Shown here: positions 17,358-25,600 of the stretch, in pieces | Numbering within the stretch: position 1 is the stretch's first letter | How the letters are laid out: each line of letters starts with the position of its first letter | Assembly: GCA_938084055.1 (NCBI GenBank) | Contig: CALKDK010000013.1 | Location: forward strand, 1-46,306 | Reading direction: 5' to 3' | DNA: 46,306 nt | Source of the DNA: an uncultured Luminiphilus sp. | GTDB taxonomy: Bacteria; Pseudomonadota; Gammaproteobacteria; Pseudomonadales; Halieaceae | Program-made: the position numbers and the translations under genes | The notes under the pieces: model-generated | Seen by the model: the letters and a program-made list of their open reading frames with translations, nothing else | Database searches by the model: none | Told to the model about the DNA's origin: nothing

Positions 17358-17386
17358 AAAAAAAAGCCGCGAATGATATCGCGGCT
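17358..17386 (-). terminator. Rho-independent terminator of the second TonB receptor
   Basis: On the minus strand AGCCGCGA (17386-17379), loop TATCAT, TCGCGGCT (17372-17365), then eight T residues. It begins about 20 bp after the receptor stop at 17405. Confidence 0.93.
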
Positions 17387-17404
17387 CTGGCTGGTATGGC
17401 GTCC

Positions 17405-20122
17405 TTAAAGCGCGAACTTAATCCGTCCATACCAGATCTGGCCACGTGGATCATGGTGCTTGGGATCGTAGGAGAAGTTCGCCGCATCAAAAACCTGTGG
17501 CGCGTCTTCGTCAGTGATATTCTTGCCACCCAGGGTGATGGTGCCTTGGCTGTTACCAATGCTGAACGTGTACGAGTACTGCAAATCCAGGGTCATCCAG
17601 CTGTCGATGTCCTGGGAGTAGCCATTGGCCAGCAGGGCATCGGGTACGGTACGCGTGGTTTCGTATTCCGAGGTGTAAAAACCAAGCAGTGCGATTTTGT
17701 GATCGCCTATGCGCCAGTCTGCCGTCACATTGACCTTGGTTTCCGGTATGGAGCGGGCGAAGTTGTCGTAGTTGAAATAACCGGCCACATCCTGAACCCC
17801 GGCAGCGCCCTCACAGCCGCGCGCATTGGCGGCTGTGCAGGGGATTTCGTAGCTCAGAAAGTGGGTGGCCGACATGCGCAGTCCGAGTTCACCCACGCTG
17901 GATGGAACCGTCCAGTCTGCCGTCACATCGATCCCATCGGTCGTCACTTCCTGTGCATTCAGATAGGCAACGTTGACACCTGACAGGGTGCCTGCGGAGT
18001 CCCGGACGATATCGGGACCATTGGGGTTGTTATTGAGCTTGCCCTGGGCATTCTCCACGGTGATCACGTCTTCATACTCAAAGCGCCAGTAGTCCAGTCT
18101 GAACGTCAGGCTGTCCGTGGGTGTAAAAACCGCTCCCAGATTGAAGTTGTTCGACGTCTCGGGTTTCAGGTCCGTGCTGCCCTGGGAGTTCACGCGAACA
18201 AAGAGTGCACTGCTGGATCCGCTGGCCGGATCCACCAGGCCCTGCAATGAGGTCTCCTGATTGTAGACCTGTACCAGGGACGGCTCGCGGAAAGCCGAGG
18301 ATGCTGAAGCGCGCAGCACCAGCCAATCTGTCGCCTGCCAGCGCAGGGCCAGCTTGGGATCGAGGCTGCTGTCTGAGCTCAGGTCCTCGTACCGAACGGC
18401 GACGTTGGCTTCCAGTGAGGATGTTAGTGGGAAGTTGGCTTCAGCAAACAAAGCATAGGAATCCCTCGATTCATCTACCGGTAATCCACCACCCAGAAAG
18501 ATCAGGTCAACCGGAATCGTGGCACCGGTATTGGGGTCAATGGTTTGGGTGTACAGCTCGTTGCGATTTGCCGAGTAGCTCTCTTCACGCCACTGAGCTC
18601 CAGCAGCAAAGCCAACTGGCCCCGCATTCATTTCAAACAGGTCGCCGCTGAAAACCAAGTCAGCCACCGTCAGATCAGCCTGTTTGTTGGTGTAGGTCTG
18701 ATAGCTCAGCCAGTCAATCAGTTCCGGTGAATTCGCATTGGGGTCGAAGGGACTGAAGGATTCAGTACCGCTGGCGCCTCCGTTTCCTACCAGGGCTGCA
18801 CTGAGTCGCGATGCAATGGTGTCGGGTTGATAGACATCGCGATCGCTTTCTGAATAGGTTATGGCTCCCATCCAGCTCCAGCCGCTGTCCAGATCGCCCT
18901 CCAACTGCAGGGAGGCACGCAGGGTATCGCTCTCACGGGGAGCCAGGGGCGAGGGTGCTTCTGCGCCGAGGGGCCGTCCGTACCAGCGCACTGGCACGTT
19001 GAAGGGGCTACCCGCCGTCCCCGGCAGTATGGTGGGAAATGTCAGTGCCGGATAGGAGGGTGACTGCGGATTATCTTTTACTTCGTGGCGTGTCCAGCCC
19101 AGTTCAGCCGTCAGCAGCAGCGCATTGGAAAAGTCATGGGTGAGGTTGCCATAAAGCTGCTGCTTTTCTTCCTTGTTGACAATGTTAAACCGAGGACCGT
19201 AAACAAAGCCGCACTTGCTACCCCCGCCAGTTCCCGGACCGAATGCATCCGCGGGCACAAAAGGTCCGCTCAGGGCACCGCCGTTCGCGCTGCAGGCGGG
19301 GTCGGGCACTGTTTCCACAAAGTTGTAGGTTCCGGCGTAGTCGCCGATCCCTGTGGCTCCGGGCCCCAGCGCCAGAAAACTTCTACCCAGTGAACTGATG
19401 GCGTTTTCAGTTGTATAGGGCCGCTCTGCGGAGCTCAATGGATCCTGGCTGATGTAGGTGCCTGCCAGAGTCAGGTGTGTTTGTTCATTACCAAAGCCGG
19501 CGAGAATGTTTACATCGTGCTTGCCAGCACCGCCATCGCTGATCTCCTCATAGCCGGTGGAGAACTCAACGCCCTCGAAATCATCGCGGAGAATAAAATT
19601 GACAACCCCAGCGACGGCGTCTGAGCCATAGGTTGCGGTAGCGCCCTCTTTTAAGATTTCAACGCGTTCCAGCGCCGCCATTGGGATTGTGCTGGTATCG
19701 ACAAAAACACTGCCATCGTTGGCAGTCGCCGCGGTAATGGTCTGTCGCTTGCCGTTTACAAGGACAAGCGTAGAGGTCAGGCCCAGGCCACGCAGGTTAA
19801 CGTTGCTGGTGCCTTGAGTCTCGCCGGAAGTAAAGGAATCTGGATTGTTTTCGGCACCGGAACTGACCGATAGTTTTTTGGTAAGCTCACCGATATCCAC
19901 GGCACCGGAATTGGCAATATAGTCGTTCGATAAAACCTCTACCGGCGATGCTTCGTCCTCACTGCTCGACGCGATGTAAGTGCCGGTTACGAAGACCTCT
20001 TCAACAACCATGTCGCTGTTCTGTGCCAACACTTCATAACTCACAGCGAGATACAAGGGCGCAAACGCAAAGCTCGCTATCTGCCGTGTAACTTGTAAAT
20101 TCCAACACGCTTTGCCGCGCAT
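17405..20122 (-). CDS. TonB-dependent outer-membrane receptor
   Basis: This 905-residue receptor starts at ATG 20122 with GGAGAAGG upstream. A signal peptide ends near EVLA (residue 33), followed by a TonB-box-like VVEEVFVTG. The plug domain shows the family blocks SNVNLRGLGLTSTLVLVNGKR, IPMAALERVEILKEGATATYGSDAVAGVVNFILR. The rest is a beta-barrel with GKNITDEDAPQVFD near the end. It ends in GRIKFAL, so the terminal residue is Leu rather than the usual Phe. It differs from the 5601 receptor in plug type (this one is of the NGKR / KEGATATYGSDA class). The ligand is unknown. It stands alone with its own terminator. Confidence 0.95.
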   Translation of the reverse strand: MRGKACWNLQVTRQIASFAFAPLYLAVSYEVLAQNSDMVVEEVFVTGTYIASSSEDEASPVEVLSNDYIANSGAVDIGELTKKLSVSSGAENNPDSFTSGETQGTSNVNLRGLGLTSTLVLVNGKRQTITAATANDGSVFVDTSTIPMAALERVEILKEGATATYGSDAVAGVVNFILRDDFEGVEFSTGYEEISDGGAGKHDVNILAGFGNEQTHLTLAGTYISQDPLSSAERPYTTENAISSLGRSFLALGPGATGIGDYAGTYNFVETVPDPACSANGGALSGPFVPADAFGPGTGGGSKCGFVYGPRFNIVNKEEKQQLYGNLTHDFSNALLLTAELGWTRHEVKDNPQSPSYPALTFPTILPGTAGSPFNVPVRWYGRPLGAEAPSPLAPRESDTLRASLQLEGDLDSGWSWMGAITYSESDRDVYQPDTIASRLSAALVGNGGASGTESFSPFDPNANSPELIDWLSYQTYTNKQADLTVADLVFSGDLFEMNAGPVGFAAGAQWREESYSANRNELYTQTIDPNTGATIPVDLIFLGGGLPVDESRDSYALFAEANFPLTSSLEANVAVRYEDLSSDSSLDPKLALRWQATDWLVLRASASSAFREPSLVQVYNQETSLQGLVDPASGSSSALFVRVNSQGSTDLKPETSNNFNLGAVFTPTDSLTFRLDYWRFEYEDVITVENAQGKLNNNPNGPDIVRDSAGTLSGVNVAYLNAQEVTTDGIDVTADWTVPSSVGELGLRMSATHFLSYEIPCTAANARGCEGAAGVQDVAGYFNYDNFARSIPETKVNVTADWRIGDHKIALLGFYTSEYETTRTVPDALLANGYSQDIDSWMTLDLQYSYTFSIGNSQGTITLGGKNITDEDAPQVFDAANFSYDPKHHDPRGQIWYGRIKFAL

Positions 20123-20326
20123 ATGACCTTCTCCACATCAAATCCAATTTTTATCGGTCAGCTCATCCGTGCCGATTGGCGCAGTATTTTACCCGGCTTC
20201 GAGAGTGATCGGATGCGCATTAGTACCCTTGCGCGATGCCCCAGGGTGGACCGGCCAGGGCAGTAGAGCCATGGCGAGTGGCGCCGGTTCGGCCGTCGTT
20301 TTATAACATCTGGCAGGGAACAACGG

Positions 20327-21118
20327 TCACGGAGCACCTGTCAGGCTGCAGTGGAGCCGGTTCATGCCTCGGATCCAGCGATCGTAGTCAGCGGTTTTGC
20401 GCTGCATGTATTGCGTCACCTCGGGATGGGGAAGGATTAAGAACGATTCTTTTTCCAGACCTTGAACGACGCTATCTGCAACCTCTTCGGGTTCGAGCAT
20501 GCCGTCAACCGCAGCGGCCTGAAGTCCGCCGTTGTCCATTTGGTCATTTTCGAGGGTCGTCATTGCGGTGCGAACCGCCTGGGGGCAAAGCATGGAAACC
20601 TTGATGCCCTGATGTCCGTAGGTCAGTGCAAGCCATTCGCCAAAACCTACGGCGGCATGTTTGGTTACGCCATAGGCAGCGCCACCGACTTGGTTGAGCA
20701 ATCCTGCCGCCGATGCCGTGTTGAGGAAATAGCCGCTTCCTCGAGCAACCATGCGCGGCACTAAATGCCGTGCTGCATAGACATGCGACATTACATTGAC
20801 CTCCCAGCTGGTCTGCCACTCGGAATCGGGAGACTGCTCGCTGGGTGCCAGGCCCAGCCCGGCATTACTGCAAAAGAGATCGACGGGGCCGAATTCCGAT
20901 TCGGTATTTTCGATGACCCGCTGTATGTCGGCCTCCAAAGCCACGTTTGCCGTCATCGCCTGGCAGCCATTATCGCTGGCTGTCCGGGCAACATTTTCCC
21001 CATTTATATCGACGGCGACGACCTGCCGGGCTTGTTCCCTGACAAACCTCTCTACCAGCGCCCGGCCGATGCCACTGCCCGCCCCAGTTACCACCACCAC
21101 TTTATCTTTAATCTTCAA
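20327..21118 (-). CDS. Short-chain dehydrogenase/reductase
   Basis: This 263-residue classical SDR has the NAD(P)-binding TGAGSGIG (residues 11-18), Asp37-type acidic VAVDIN (favouring NAD), NAG (85-87), and a catalytic set Asn108, Ser136, Tyr149 and Lys153 (YGVTK). The PQAVRTAM block near residue 185 resembles the cofactor-contact loop. It should oxidise or reduce an alcohol/ketone; in this context a hydroxyacyl-CoA or ring hydroxyl is plausible, which is inference. It is the last gene of the minus-strand operon that starts at 23378, 79 bp after the enoyl-CoA hydratase. Confidence 0.9.
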   Translation of the reverse strand: MKIKDKVVVVTGAGSGIGRALVERFVREQARQVVAVDINGENVARTASDNGCQAMTANVALEADIQRVIENTESEFGPVDLFCSNAGLGLAPSEQSPDSEWQTSWEVNVMSHVYAARHLVPRMVARGSGYFLNTASAAGLLNQVGGAAYGVTKHAAVGFGEWLALTYGHQGIKVSMLCPQAVRTAMTTLENDQMDNGGLQAAAVDGMLEPEEVADSVVQGLEKESFLILPHPEVTQYMQRKTADYDRWIRGMNRLHCSLTGAP

Positions 21119-21197
21119 ATCGAATGTCTCCGGTGTTCTGAAAGTCGCGTCAGTGCGCTACCCAGGTTCCATTGAGCGCTTTGTGTTGTCGGTCAAG

Positions 21198-21986
21198 CTA
21201 CGTCGACTGATTGAAAACAGGGCTGCGCTTCTCCAAAAACGCCAGCATCCCCTCACGAGAATCGGGCGTGTCCATATTATCTCTCACGGCTTGGGATTCA
21301 GCAGCCAGCAATTCTGCGAAAGTGCGCTCTTCACTGCCTACGATAACATTTAACATGCTGCGCACGGCCCCTGCGGGTTGCAGCGCCAGTTCCTGGGCAA
21401 GTGCTATGGCACGGCCTTTTAATTCCGACAAGGCCCAGACCTCATGCACCAGCCCTATACGGTAAGCCTCTGGACCCGAAATTTTCTTGGCTCGTAAAAT
21501 CAAATCGAGAGCGTGGTCCCGACCTACGCATCGGGTGAGTCGGGCACTACCTCCCCAAGCCGGCACAGAGCCCAGGTCCATCTCGGGCAGACCGATCTGC
21601 GCACCACTCTCGGCAGCAAGCCTGAAGTGACAGCCCAGCGGTATTTCCAGTCCACCGCCCAGGCAGTAGCCAAAAAGCGTTACGACCGATGGCTTACCCA
21701 TTTGTTCAATCGCCTCGATGAGTCGATGGCGCTGGGCAAAAAGTGCATCTGCGCCGCCTTTTCTCGCCAGCCCCTCCGGCAGTTGCTTGAGATTCATGCC
21801 GACTGAGAAATTATCGTCACCTGCAGCAGTCAGAACCCAACTCCTGATGTCAGGGTTGTTAGCAATGTCATTTACAATGTCTTCCAACTCGTCGATGAAC
21901 GCGAGTGACATACGGTTGTACGGCGGATCGTTGATGGTCACGATGGCGACAGCACCATCATGCAATACAGAGAGCTGTGAGGACAT
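21198..21986 (-). CDS. Enoyl-CoA hydratase (crotonase family), both catalytic glutamates present
   Basis: The frame opens at a GTG (22073) overlapping the previous stop, but the first conserved residues follow ATG 21986, which has AAGGT upstream; I prefer it (262 residues). CoA-binding and oxyanion blocks are DDNFSVGMNLKQL and LFGYCLGGGLEIPLGCHFRLA. Glu114 (GGGLE) and Glu135 (GLPEMDLG) correspond to the two catalytic glutamates of rat mitochondrial hydratase, so real hydratase activity is likely, in contrast to the isomerase-like protein at 8564. It would hydrate the product of the acyl-CoA dehydrogenases of the divergent operon. Confidence 0.9.
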   Translation of the reverse strand: MSSQLSVLHDGAVAIVTINDPPYNRMSLAFIDELEDIVNDIANNPDIRSWVLTAAGDDNFSVGMNLKQLPEGLARKGGADALFAQRHRLIEAIEQMGKPSVVTLFGYCLGGGLEIPLGCHFRLAAESGAQIGLPEMDLGSVPAWGGSARLTRCVGRDHALDLILRAKKISGPEAYRIGLVHEVWALSELKGRAIALAQELALQPAGAVRSMLNVIVGSEERTFAELLAAESQAVRDNMDTPDSREGMLAFLEKRSPVFNQST

Positions 21987-22069
21987 GGCGTACCTTTTTG
22001 ATGTGGCGGGAGAATTCGGTTTGGGTAGAAGGCGCCCAGATTTCAAGTTGTTCCGTATCGCTAACTGAA

Positions 22070-22711
22070 TCACGGCATACCGAGGGCTTTTGCCTCCTTT
22101 ACCAGCACCGCTGCCACCGCAGGATGAGCCCTTACCTCGGCGATCAGCGCCGCGAGGCCAGGCCAGCGGCTGCTATCAACCTCGTAGCCCGCATAGGACG
22201 CATTGATGAAGGGTGAGGCGACACTGAGGTCGGCCATGGTGAAGTCACCGAAGAGCCAGCCCCCACCGGAGCTGTGCCCCTCCAAATGGTCCAGCATCGG
22301 TGGCAGGCGGTCGTTGATTATCTTGGCAATCAATTCCTCGTCGGGCTCCTGCTTGAACGCTCTGGGTCGCATAAAGCGCTGGAAAAATATTCCCGCAGCC
22401 ATTTCTGCGACCGCGCCACCGCAAAGCTCTTCAAGCCAGTCGGCCCGAGCCCGGGCAGCAGGATCCCCGGGGTAGAGCGCAGGTTCGGGGTAGGCGCTTT
22501 CCAGGTAACGACAGATGACCTTTGAGTCAGACAGGGTCAAGCCGTCGTTTATGAGGGCGGGTATCTTGCCCAGGGGATTGATCGCCAAGTAGTCCTTATC
22601 ACCTGAAAAAGGCATTTGCGGCACCACCTCGTAGGGGATTCCCTTGATATCGAGGGCGATGAAAACTTTTCGGACAAAGGGCGATCCATGCACGCCATAA
22701 ACTGAAATCAT
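22070..22711 (-). CDS. Glutathione S-transferase, standard two-domain
   Basis: This 213-residue protein has normal GST length. The N-domain has VYGVHGSPFVRKV with a Ser near the glutathione site (SPF, residues 10-12), NPLGKIPAL with the cis-Pro block, and SDSKVICRYLE for gamma-Glu binding. The C-domain has GDFTMADLSVASP, the usual N-capping/hydrophobic staple. The pattern is close to theta/beta-like bacterial GSTs. It should use glutathione in the cytoplasm, for conjugation, dehalogenation, ether cleavage or isomerisation. The second gene of the minus operon, 31 bp after the DUF1330-like gene. Confidence 0.92.
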   Translation of the reverse strand: MISVYGVHGSPFVRKVFIALDIKGIPYEVVPQMPFSGDKDYLAINPLGKIPALINDGLTLSDSKVICRYLESAYPEPALYPGDPAARARADWLEELCGGAVAEMAAGIFFQRFMRPRAFKQEPDEELIAKIINDRLPPMLDHLEGHSSGGGWLFGDFTMADLSVASPFINASYAGYEVDSSRWPGLAALIAEVRAHPAVAAVLVKEAKALGMP

Positions 22712-22742
22712 TGTAGCTTCCTCTGCTGCTCGGCCCCGGGTT

Positions 22743-23378
22743 TTAAGAGCCCCTCAACTTGAGATGACCCAACTTATCAATCAGTAGTGCCAGTGAGAAG
22801 AGCATTAAGCCAAGCAGCAGCCTCGGGTCTCCCAGATTTATACCTGGCTCTATCGGATACGCGATGGTCTTCTCCAGGGCTGCGAGTTTGAACTCGTGCG
22901 GACCGAGAATATCGGGGTTGCTTATGATTTCCATAAATGCGCGACGGCTGCGGTACCGCATAAGTGCCCCGTCGGTCCAGCGCTCTGCCTGTTCAATGCC
23001 ATGAATATCAATGACGGTATAAACCGCCGGGCCAGCGATAACGGGATGACAGGCGCGTTTCAGCAGCTCCGGCCACATATGCTGCATGTAGAGTCCCAGG
23101 AGGGTGTCGGCGTCTGCGGATGGTGGAGCACCCGCCGCTGGAGGGGGGCTTTGGTTTTTGTCGAGGGCGTTGACCATTATGAACTCGCGACCCGTATCCT
23201 CGCGCAGAAATTTTGCGTAGTAGTCCACGCGCTCTTGAGGCAGCCCATTGGCCGTCATGGTGGCAATGAATCGATTCACCTCAGTCTCACTCAAGGGCCC
23301 TCGCAGGTCGGTGTACCAGACAAAAAACAGGACGTAAGCAAGTGAGGTTGCCAGCCAGGCTTTTGAGGAAAAGCGCAT
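22743..23378 (-). CDS. Membrane-anchored DUF1330-like protein
   Basis: The frame opens far upstream, but ATG 23378 with GGGGGT six bases before it gives MRFSSKAWLATSLAYVLFF, a proper N-terminal membrane segment (211 residues). The middle (REFIMVNALDK ... YTVIDIHGIEQAERW ... YRSRRAFMEIISNPDILGPHEFKLAALEK) resembles the free DUF1330-like protein at 11303. A last hydrophobic segment (LLLGLMLFSLALLIDKLG) suggests a second span, so the barrel domain probably lies on one face of the membrane between two anchors. It is the first gene of the minus operon, about 110 bp downstream of a strong promoter and operator. Enzymatic role unknown. Confidence 0.75.
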   Translation of the reverse strand: MRFSSKAWLATSLAYVLFFVWYTDLRGPLSETEVNRFIATMTANGLPQERVDYYAKFLREDTGREFIMVNALDKNQSPPPAAGAPPSADADTLLGLYMQHMWPELLKRACHPVIAGPAVYTVIDIHGIEQAERWTDGALMRYRSRRAFMEIISNPDILGPHEFKLAALEKTIAYPIEPGINLGDPRLLLGLMLFSLALLIDKLGHLKLRGS

Positions 23379-23490
23379 ATTGCACCCCCGTCGATTAGGA
23401 TTGGGCCGGTCGCGAACTGACCACGGGTATCGTCTGTCCCGTTGGGAATTCCATAGCTCTGCTGCTACTATCGCATACCCCAACTACTCC

Positions 23491-23519
23491 TGTATAGTTA
23501 TTGACATTAAATATGTCAA
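23491..23519 (-). promoter_or_regulatory. Sigma-70 type promoter of the minus operon
   Basis: On the minus strand TTGACA (23519-23514), a 17-bp spacer, then TATACA (23496-23491). The -35 is perfect and the -10 is one base from consensus. It points to the operon starting at 23378. The 29-bp operator covers the -35 and the whole spacer. Confidence 0.75.
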
Positions 23520-23524
23520 TAACT
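23496..23524. promoter_or_regulatory. 29-bp perfect palindromic operator between the divergent operons
   Basis: AGTTATTGACAT (23496-23507), centre TAAAT, ATGTCAATAACT (23513-23524): 12-bp arms with no mismatch. It sits between genes at 23378 (minus) and 23574 (plus) and overlaps the minus promoter. A similar element with the same 5-bp centre is found at 8343-8373. The likely binder is a dimeric repressor, with the TetR protein encoded in the right-hand operon as first candidate; this is inference. Confidence 0.75.
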
Positions 23525-23573
23525 GGGTTACAGCCTCGTTTAAGACGATAACTACGGAGCCTGGAGGGCGGTT

Positions 23574-24617
23574 GTGTCGAATGAAGAGCGATTAATGCTG
23601 GTGGGTGGTACCGCGTCGCCGTATACCCAAAAAATGATTGCCCTGCTGCGCTATCGGCATATTCCCTATGCCATGACCTGGGGACAGCCAGAAGAGGTTT
23701 GCGCGTCGCTGGGGATCGCCCCTGTAAAGCCTAGCTTCATGCCCACGGTATTTTTCCCAGAGGGGGACAGTCTTAGGGCAGAATGCGATTCAACACCCAT
23801 CATTCGCCGGCTCGAGACCATGTACCCCGGTCGGTCCGTGCTCCCAAACGATCCCGCGCTGGCTTTTCTTGACTATCTCATCGAAGATTTTGCTGATGAA
23901 TGGTGTACCAAGTATATGTTCCATTATCGCTGGCACCCCGCTGCTGACGCCGATAATGCAGGCACGTTGCTGCCCTATGGATTTGACGTCAGTCTTGACG
24001 CTGCGGTTCACGAGCAATTTAAGGATTACATAACCAAACGTCAGGTTGAGCGGCTTTATGTGGTCGGGTCAAACGATACGACAGCACCCATTATTGATGC
24101 CAGCTATCGCCGTTTTTTGGCGGCTATGGAAAGTCACTTGGCCAATCAGAACTTTATGTTGGGGTCGCGGCCCGGTGCCGGTGACTTTGCTCTGTATGGG
24201 CAGCTGACCCAGCTGGTAGGGTTTGATCCTACTCCCAGAGCCATTGCCCACGAGATTTCGTCGAGGACTGTGGCCTGGGTTGACCGGATGGCTGATCAGA
24301 GTGGCCTTGATCCGGTTGTTAATGACTGGGTCTCACTGGAGGACCAGCCAGTAAGTCTCGGCGCGATTTTGGCAGAGCTGGGCCGAGTGTATGCGCCTGC
24401 CCAACTGGCCAATTCGGCAGCTGTACAGGCCGGAGAGAAAAGCTGGACCTGCGATATCGATGGTGTCCAGTGGGCACAGAAAACCTTTCCCTATCAGGCG
24501 AAATGCCTCGCCTGGACCCGGCAGGCGTATTTGGCTCTCTCTGACACCGATCGGGAGCGTGTGGACGGGGCGCTGGCGGGAACTGGAATTGAAGCCATGC
24601 TCGTGACAGACAGTTAA
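23574..24617 (+). CDS. Three-domain GST-like protein with C-terminal extension
   Basis: This 347-residue protein starts at GTG 23574 with GGAGGG five bases upstream. The N-domain begins LMLVGGTASPYTQKMIALLRYRHIPY, with SDTPIIRRLE-like STPIIRRLETMYPGR for the glutathione gamma-Glu contact. The helical domain has FADEWCTKYMFHYRW (FHYRW at 116-120) and NFMLGSRPGAGDFALYG. The last 80 residues (GEKSWTCDIDGVQWAQKTFPYQAKCL...) form an extension not found in normal GSTs but present in the proteins at 4347 and 25601. It is the first gene of a nine-gene operon. Glutathione chemistry is likely by fold but unproven; a CoA- or lipid-linked substrate is suggested by the neighbours. Confidence 0.85.
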   Translation: MSNEERLMLVGGTASPYTQKMIALLRYRHIPYAMTWGQPEEVCASLGIAPVKPSFMPTVFFPEGDSLRAECDSTPIIRRLETMYPGRSVLPNDPALAFLDYLIEDFADEWCTKYMFHYRWHPAADADNAGTLLPYGFDVSLDAAVHEQFKDYITKRQVERLYVVGSNDTTAPIIDASYRRFLAAMESHLANQNFMLGSRPGAGDFALYGQLTQLVGFDPTPRAIAHEISSRTVAWVDRMADQSGLDPVVNDWVSLEDQPVSLGAILAELGRVYAPAQLANSAAVQAGEKSWTCDIDGVQWAQKTFPYQAKCLAWTRQAYLALSDTDRERVDGALAGTGIEAMLVTDS

Positions 24618-24642
24618 TCATTGACCGTTTAAGGAAGCAGCC

Positions 24643-25590
24643 ATGACAGCGCGTCCCATGGAAAATCGTGTCACCCAAATACTGGGCACGGATTACCCCA
24701 TCATTCAGGCACCCATGGGCTGGATTGCGCGGTCACAGCTGGCCTCGGCCGTCAGCAATGCCGGGGGTATGGGAATCATAGAAACCGCATCCGGCGAGTT
24801 TGACATCATCAAAGAAGAGGTCGCCAAAATGCGCGACCTTACCGATAAACCCTTCGGCATGAATGTGGCGCTTTCCTACGTGAAGGGCTCGAATATTATT
24901 GACTTCGTTATCCAGCAGGGCATCAAGTTCGTTACCACCTCCTCGGGCAGTCCGGCGGTCTGTACCGCGGCATTCCAGGAGGCTGGTATTAAGGTCTTTC
25001 ATGTGGTGCCTACCTTGGACCTTGCTTTAAAGGCCATCGATTGTGGCGTGGACGGACTTGTGGTGGAAGGCGGGGAGGGCGGGGGATTTAAAAATCCCAG
25101 CCCCGTTTCCAGCATGGTCCTGTTACCACTGGTTCGGTCTCGGACGGAGCTTCCCATTATTGCCGCCGGTGGCATGTGCGACGGGCTGTCCATGGCCGGC
25201 GCATTCGCCATGGGTGCCGAGGGGTTGCAAATGGGTACGCGCATGTTGAGTTGCGCCGAATCACCTGTGCACAGCAACTGGAAACAGGCGGTTGTAGACG
25301 CCCGTGAGACGGACACCGTGTTTCTCAATCAGCAGTCTCGTCCTGCCCTGCGGGCCCTGCGTACCCAGCGTACCGCTGAATTGCTGCCACAGGGTGCATT
25401 TAATGCCATGGAACATTTCGCCGGTGTCAAGGAGCTCTATTTCGGGGGCGACATGGAAGCCGCGATCCCACTCTCGGGGCAGGTGGTGGGTCGCATTGAC
25501 GAGGTCAAGTCAGCCCGGGATATTCTTGAGGAAACGGTCTCTGGATTTTACCGGGAGCTGGGGCGGTTACAGGAGCAGTACGGTCACTGA
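24643..25590 (+). CDS. Nitronate-monooxygenase-like FMN oxidoreductase lacking the usual catalytic His
   Basis: This 315-residue TIM-barrel flavoprotein is of the 2-nitropropane dioxygenase/nitronate monooxygenase superfamily: YPIIQAPMGWIARSQLASAVSNAGGMGII at the start, KFVTTSSGSP, VVPTLDLALKAIDCGVDGLVVEGGEGGG, PIIAAGGMCDG and GAEGLQMGTRML (FMN phosphate site). In nitronate monooxygenases and FabK the segment reads E-x-E-A-G-G-H with a catalytic His; here it is EGGEGGGF, with Phe149 in its place. A nitronate oxygenase is therefore unlikely. An enoyl- or ring-reductase acting on a CoA ester, as reported for NMO-like proteins in steroid catabolism (IpdC), is a better guess but inference. Second gene of the operon, 25 bp after the first. 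Confidence 0.85.
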   Translation: MTARPMENRVTQILGTDYPIIQAPMGWIARSQLASAVSNAGGMGIIETASGEFDIIKEEVAKMRDLTDKPFGMNVALSYVKGSNIIDFVIQQGIKFVTTSSGSPAVCTAAFQEAGIKVFHVVPTLDLALKAIDCGVDGLVVEGGEGGGFKNPSPVSSMVLLPLVRSRTELPIIAAGGMCDGLSMAGAFAMGAEGLQMGTRMLSCAESPVHSNWKQAVVDARETDTVFLNQQSRPALRALRTQRTAELLPQGAFNAMEHFAGVKELYFGGDMEAAIPLSGQVVGRIDEVKSARDILEETVSGFYRELGRLQEQYGH

Positions 25591-25600
25591 GCTCGAAGAC

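Noticed and set aside
22070-22073. GTG at 22073 as start of the enoyl-CoA hydratase
   Set aside because: The 29 extra residues have no domain character, and ATG 21986 has its own ribosome site, although coupling by GTGA overlap remains possible.
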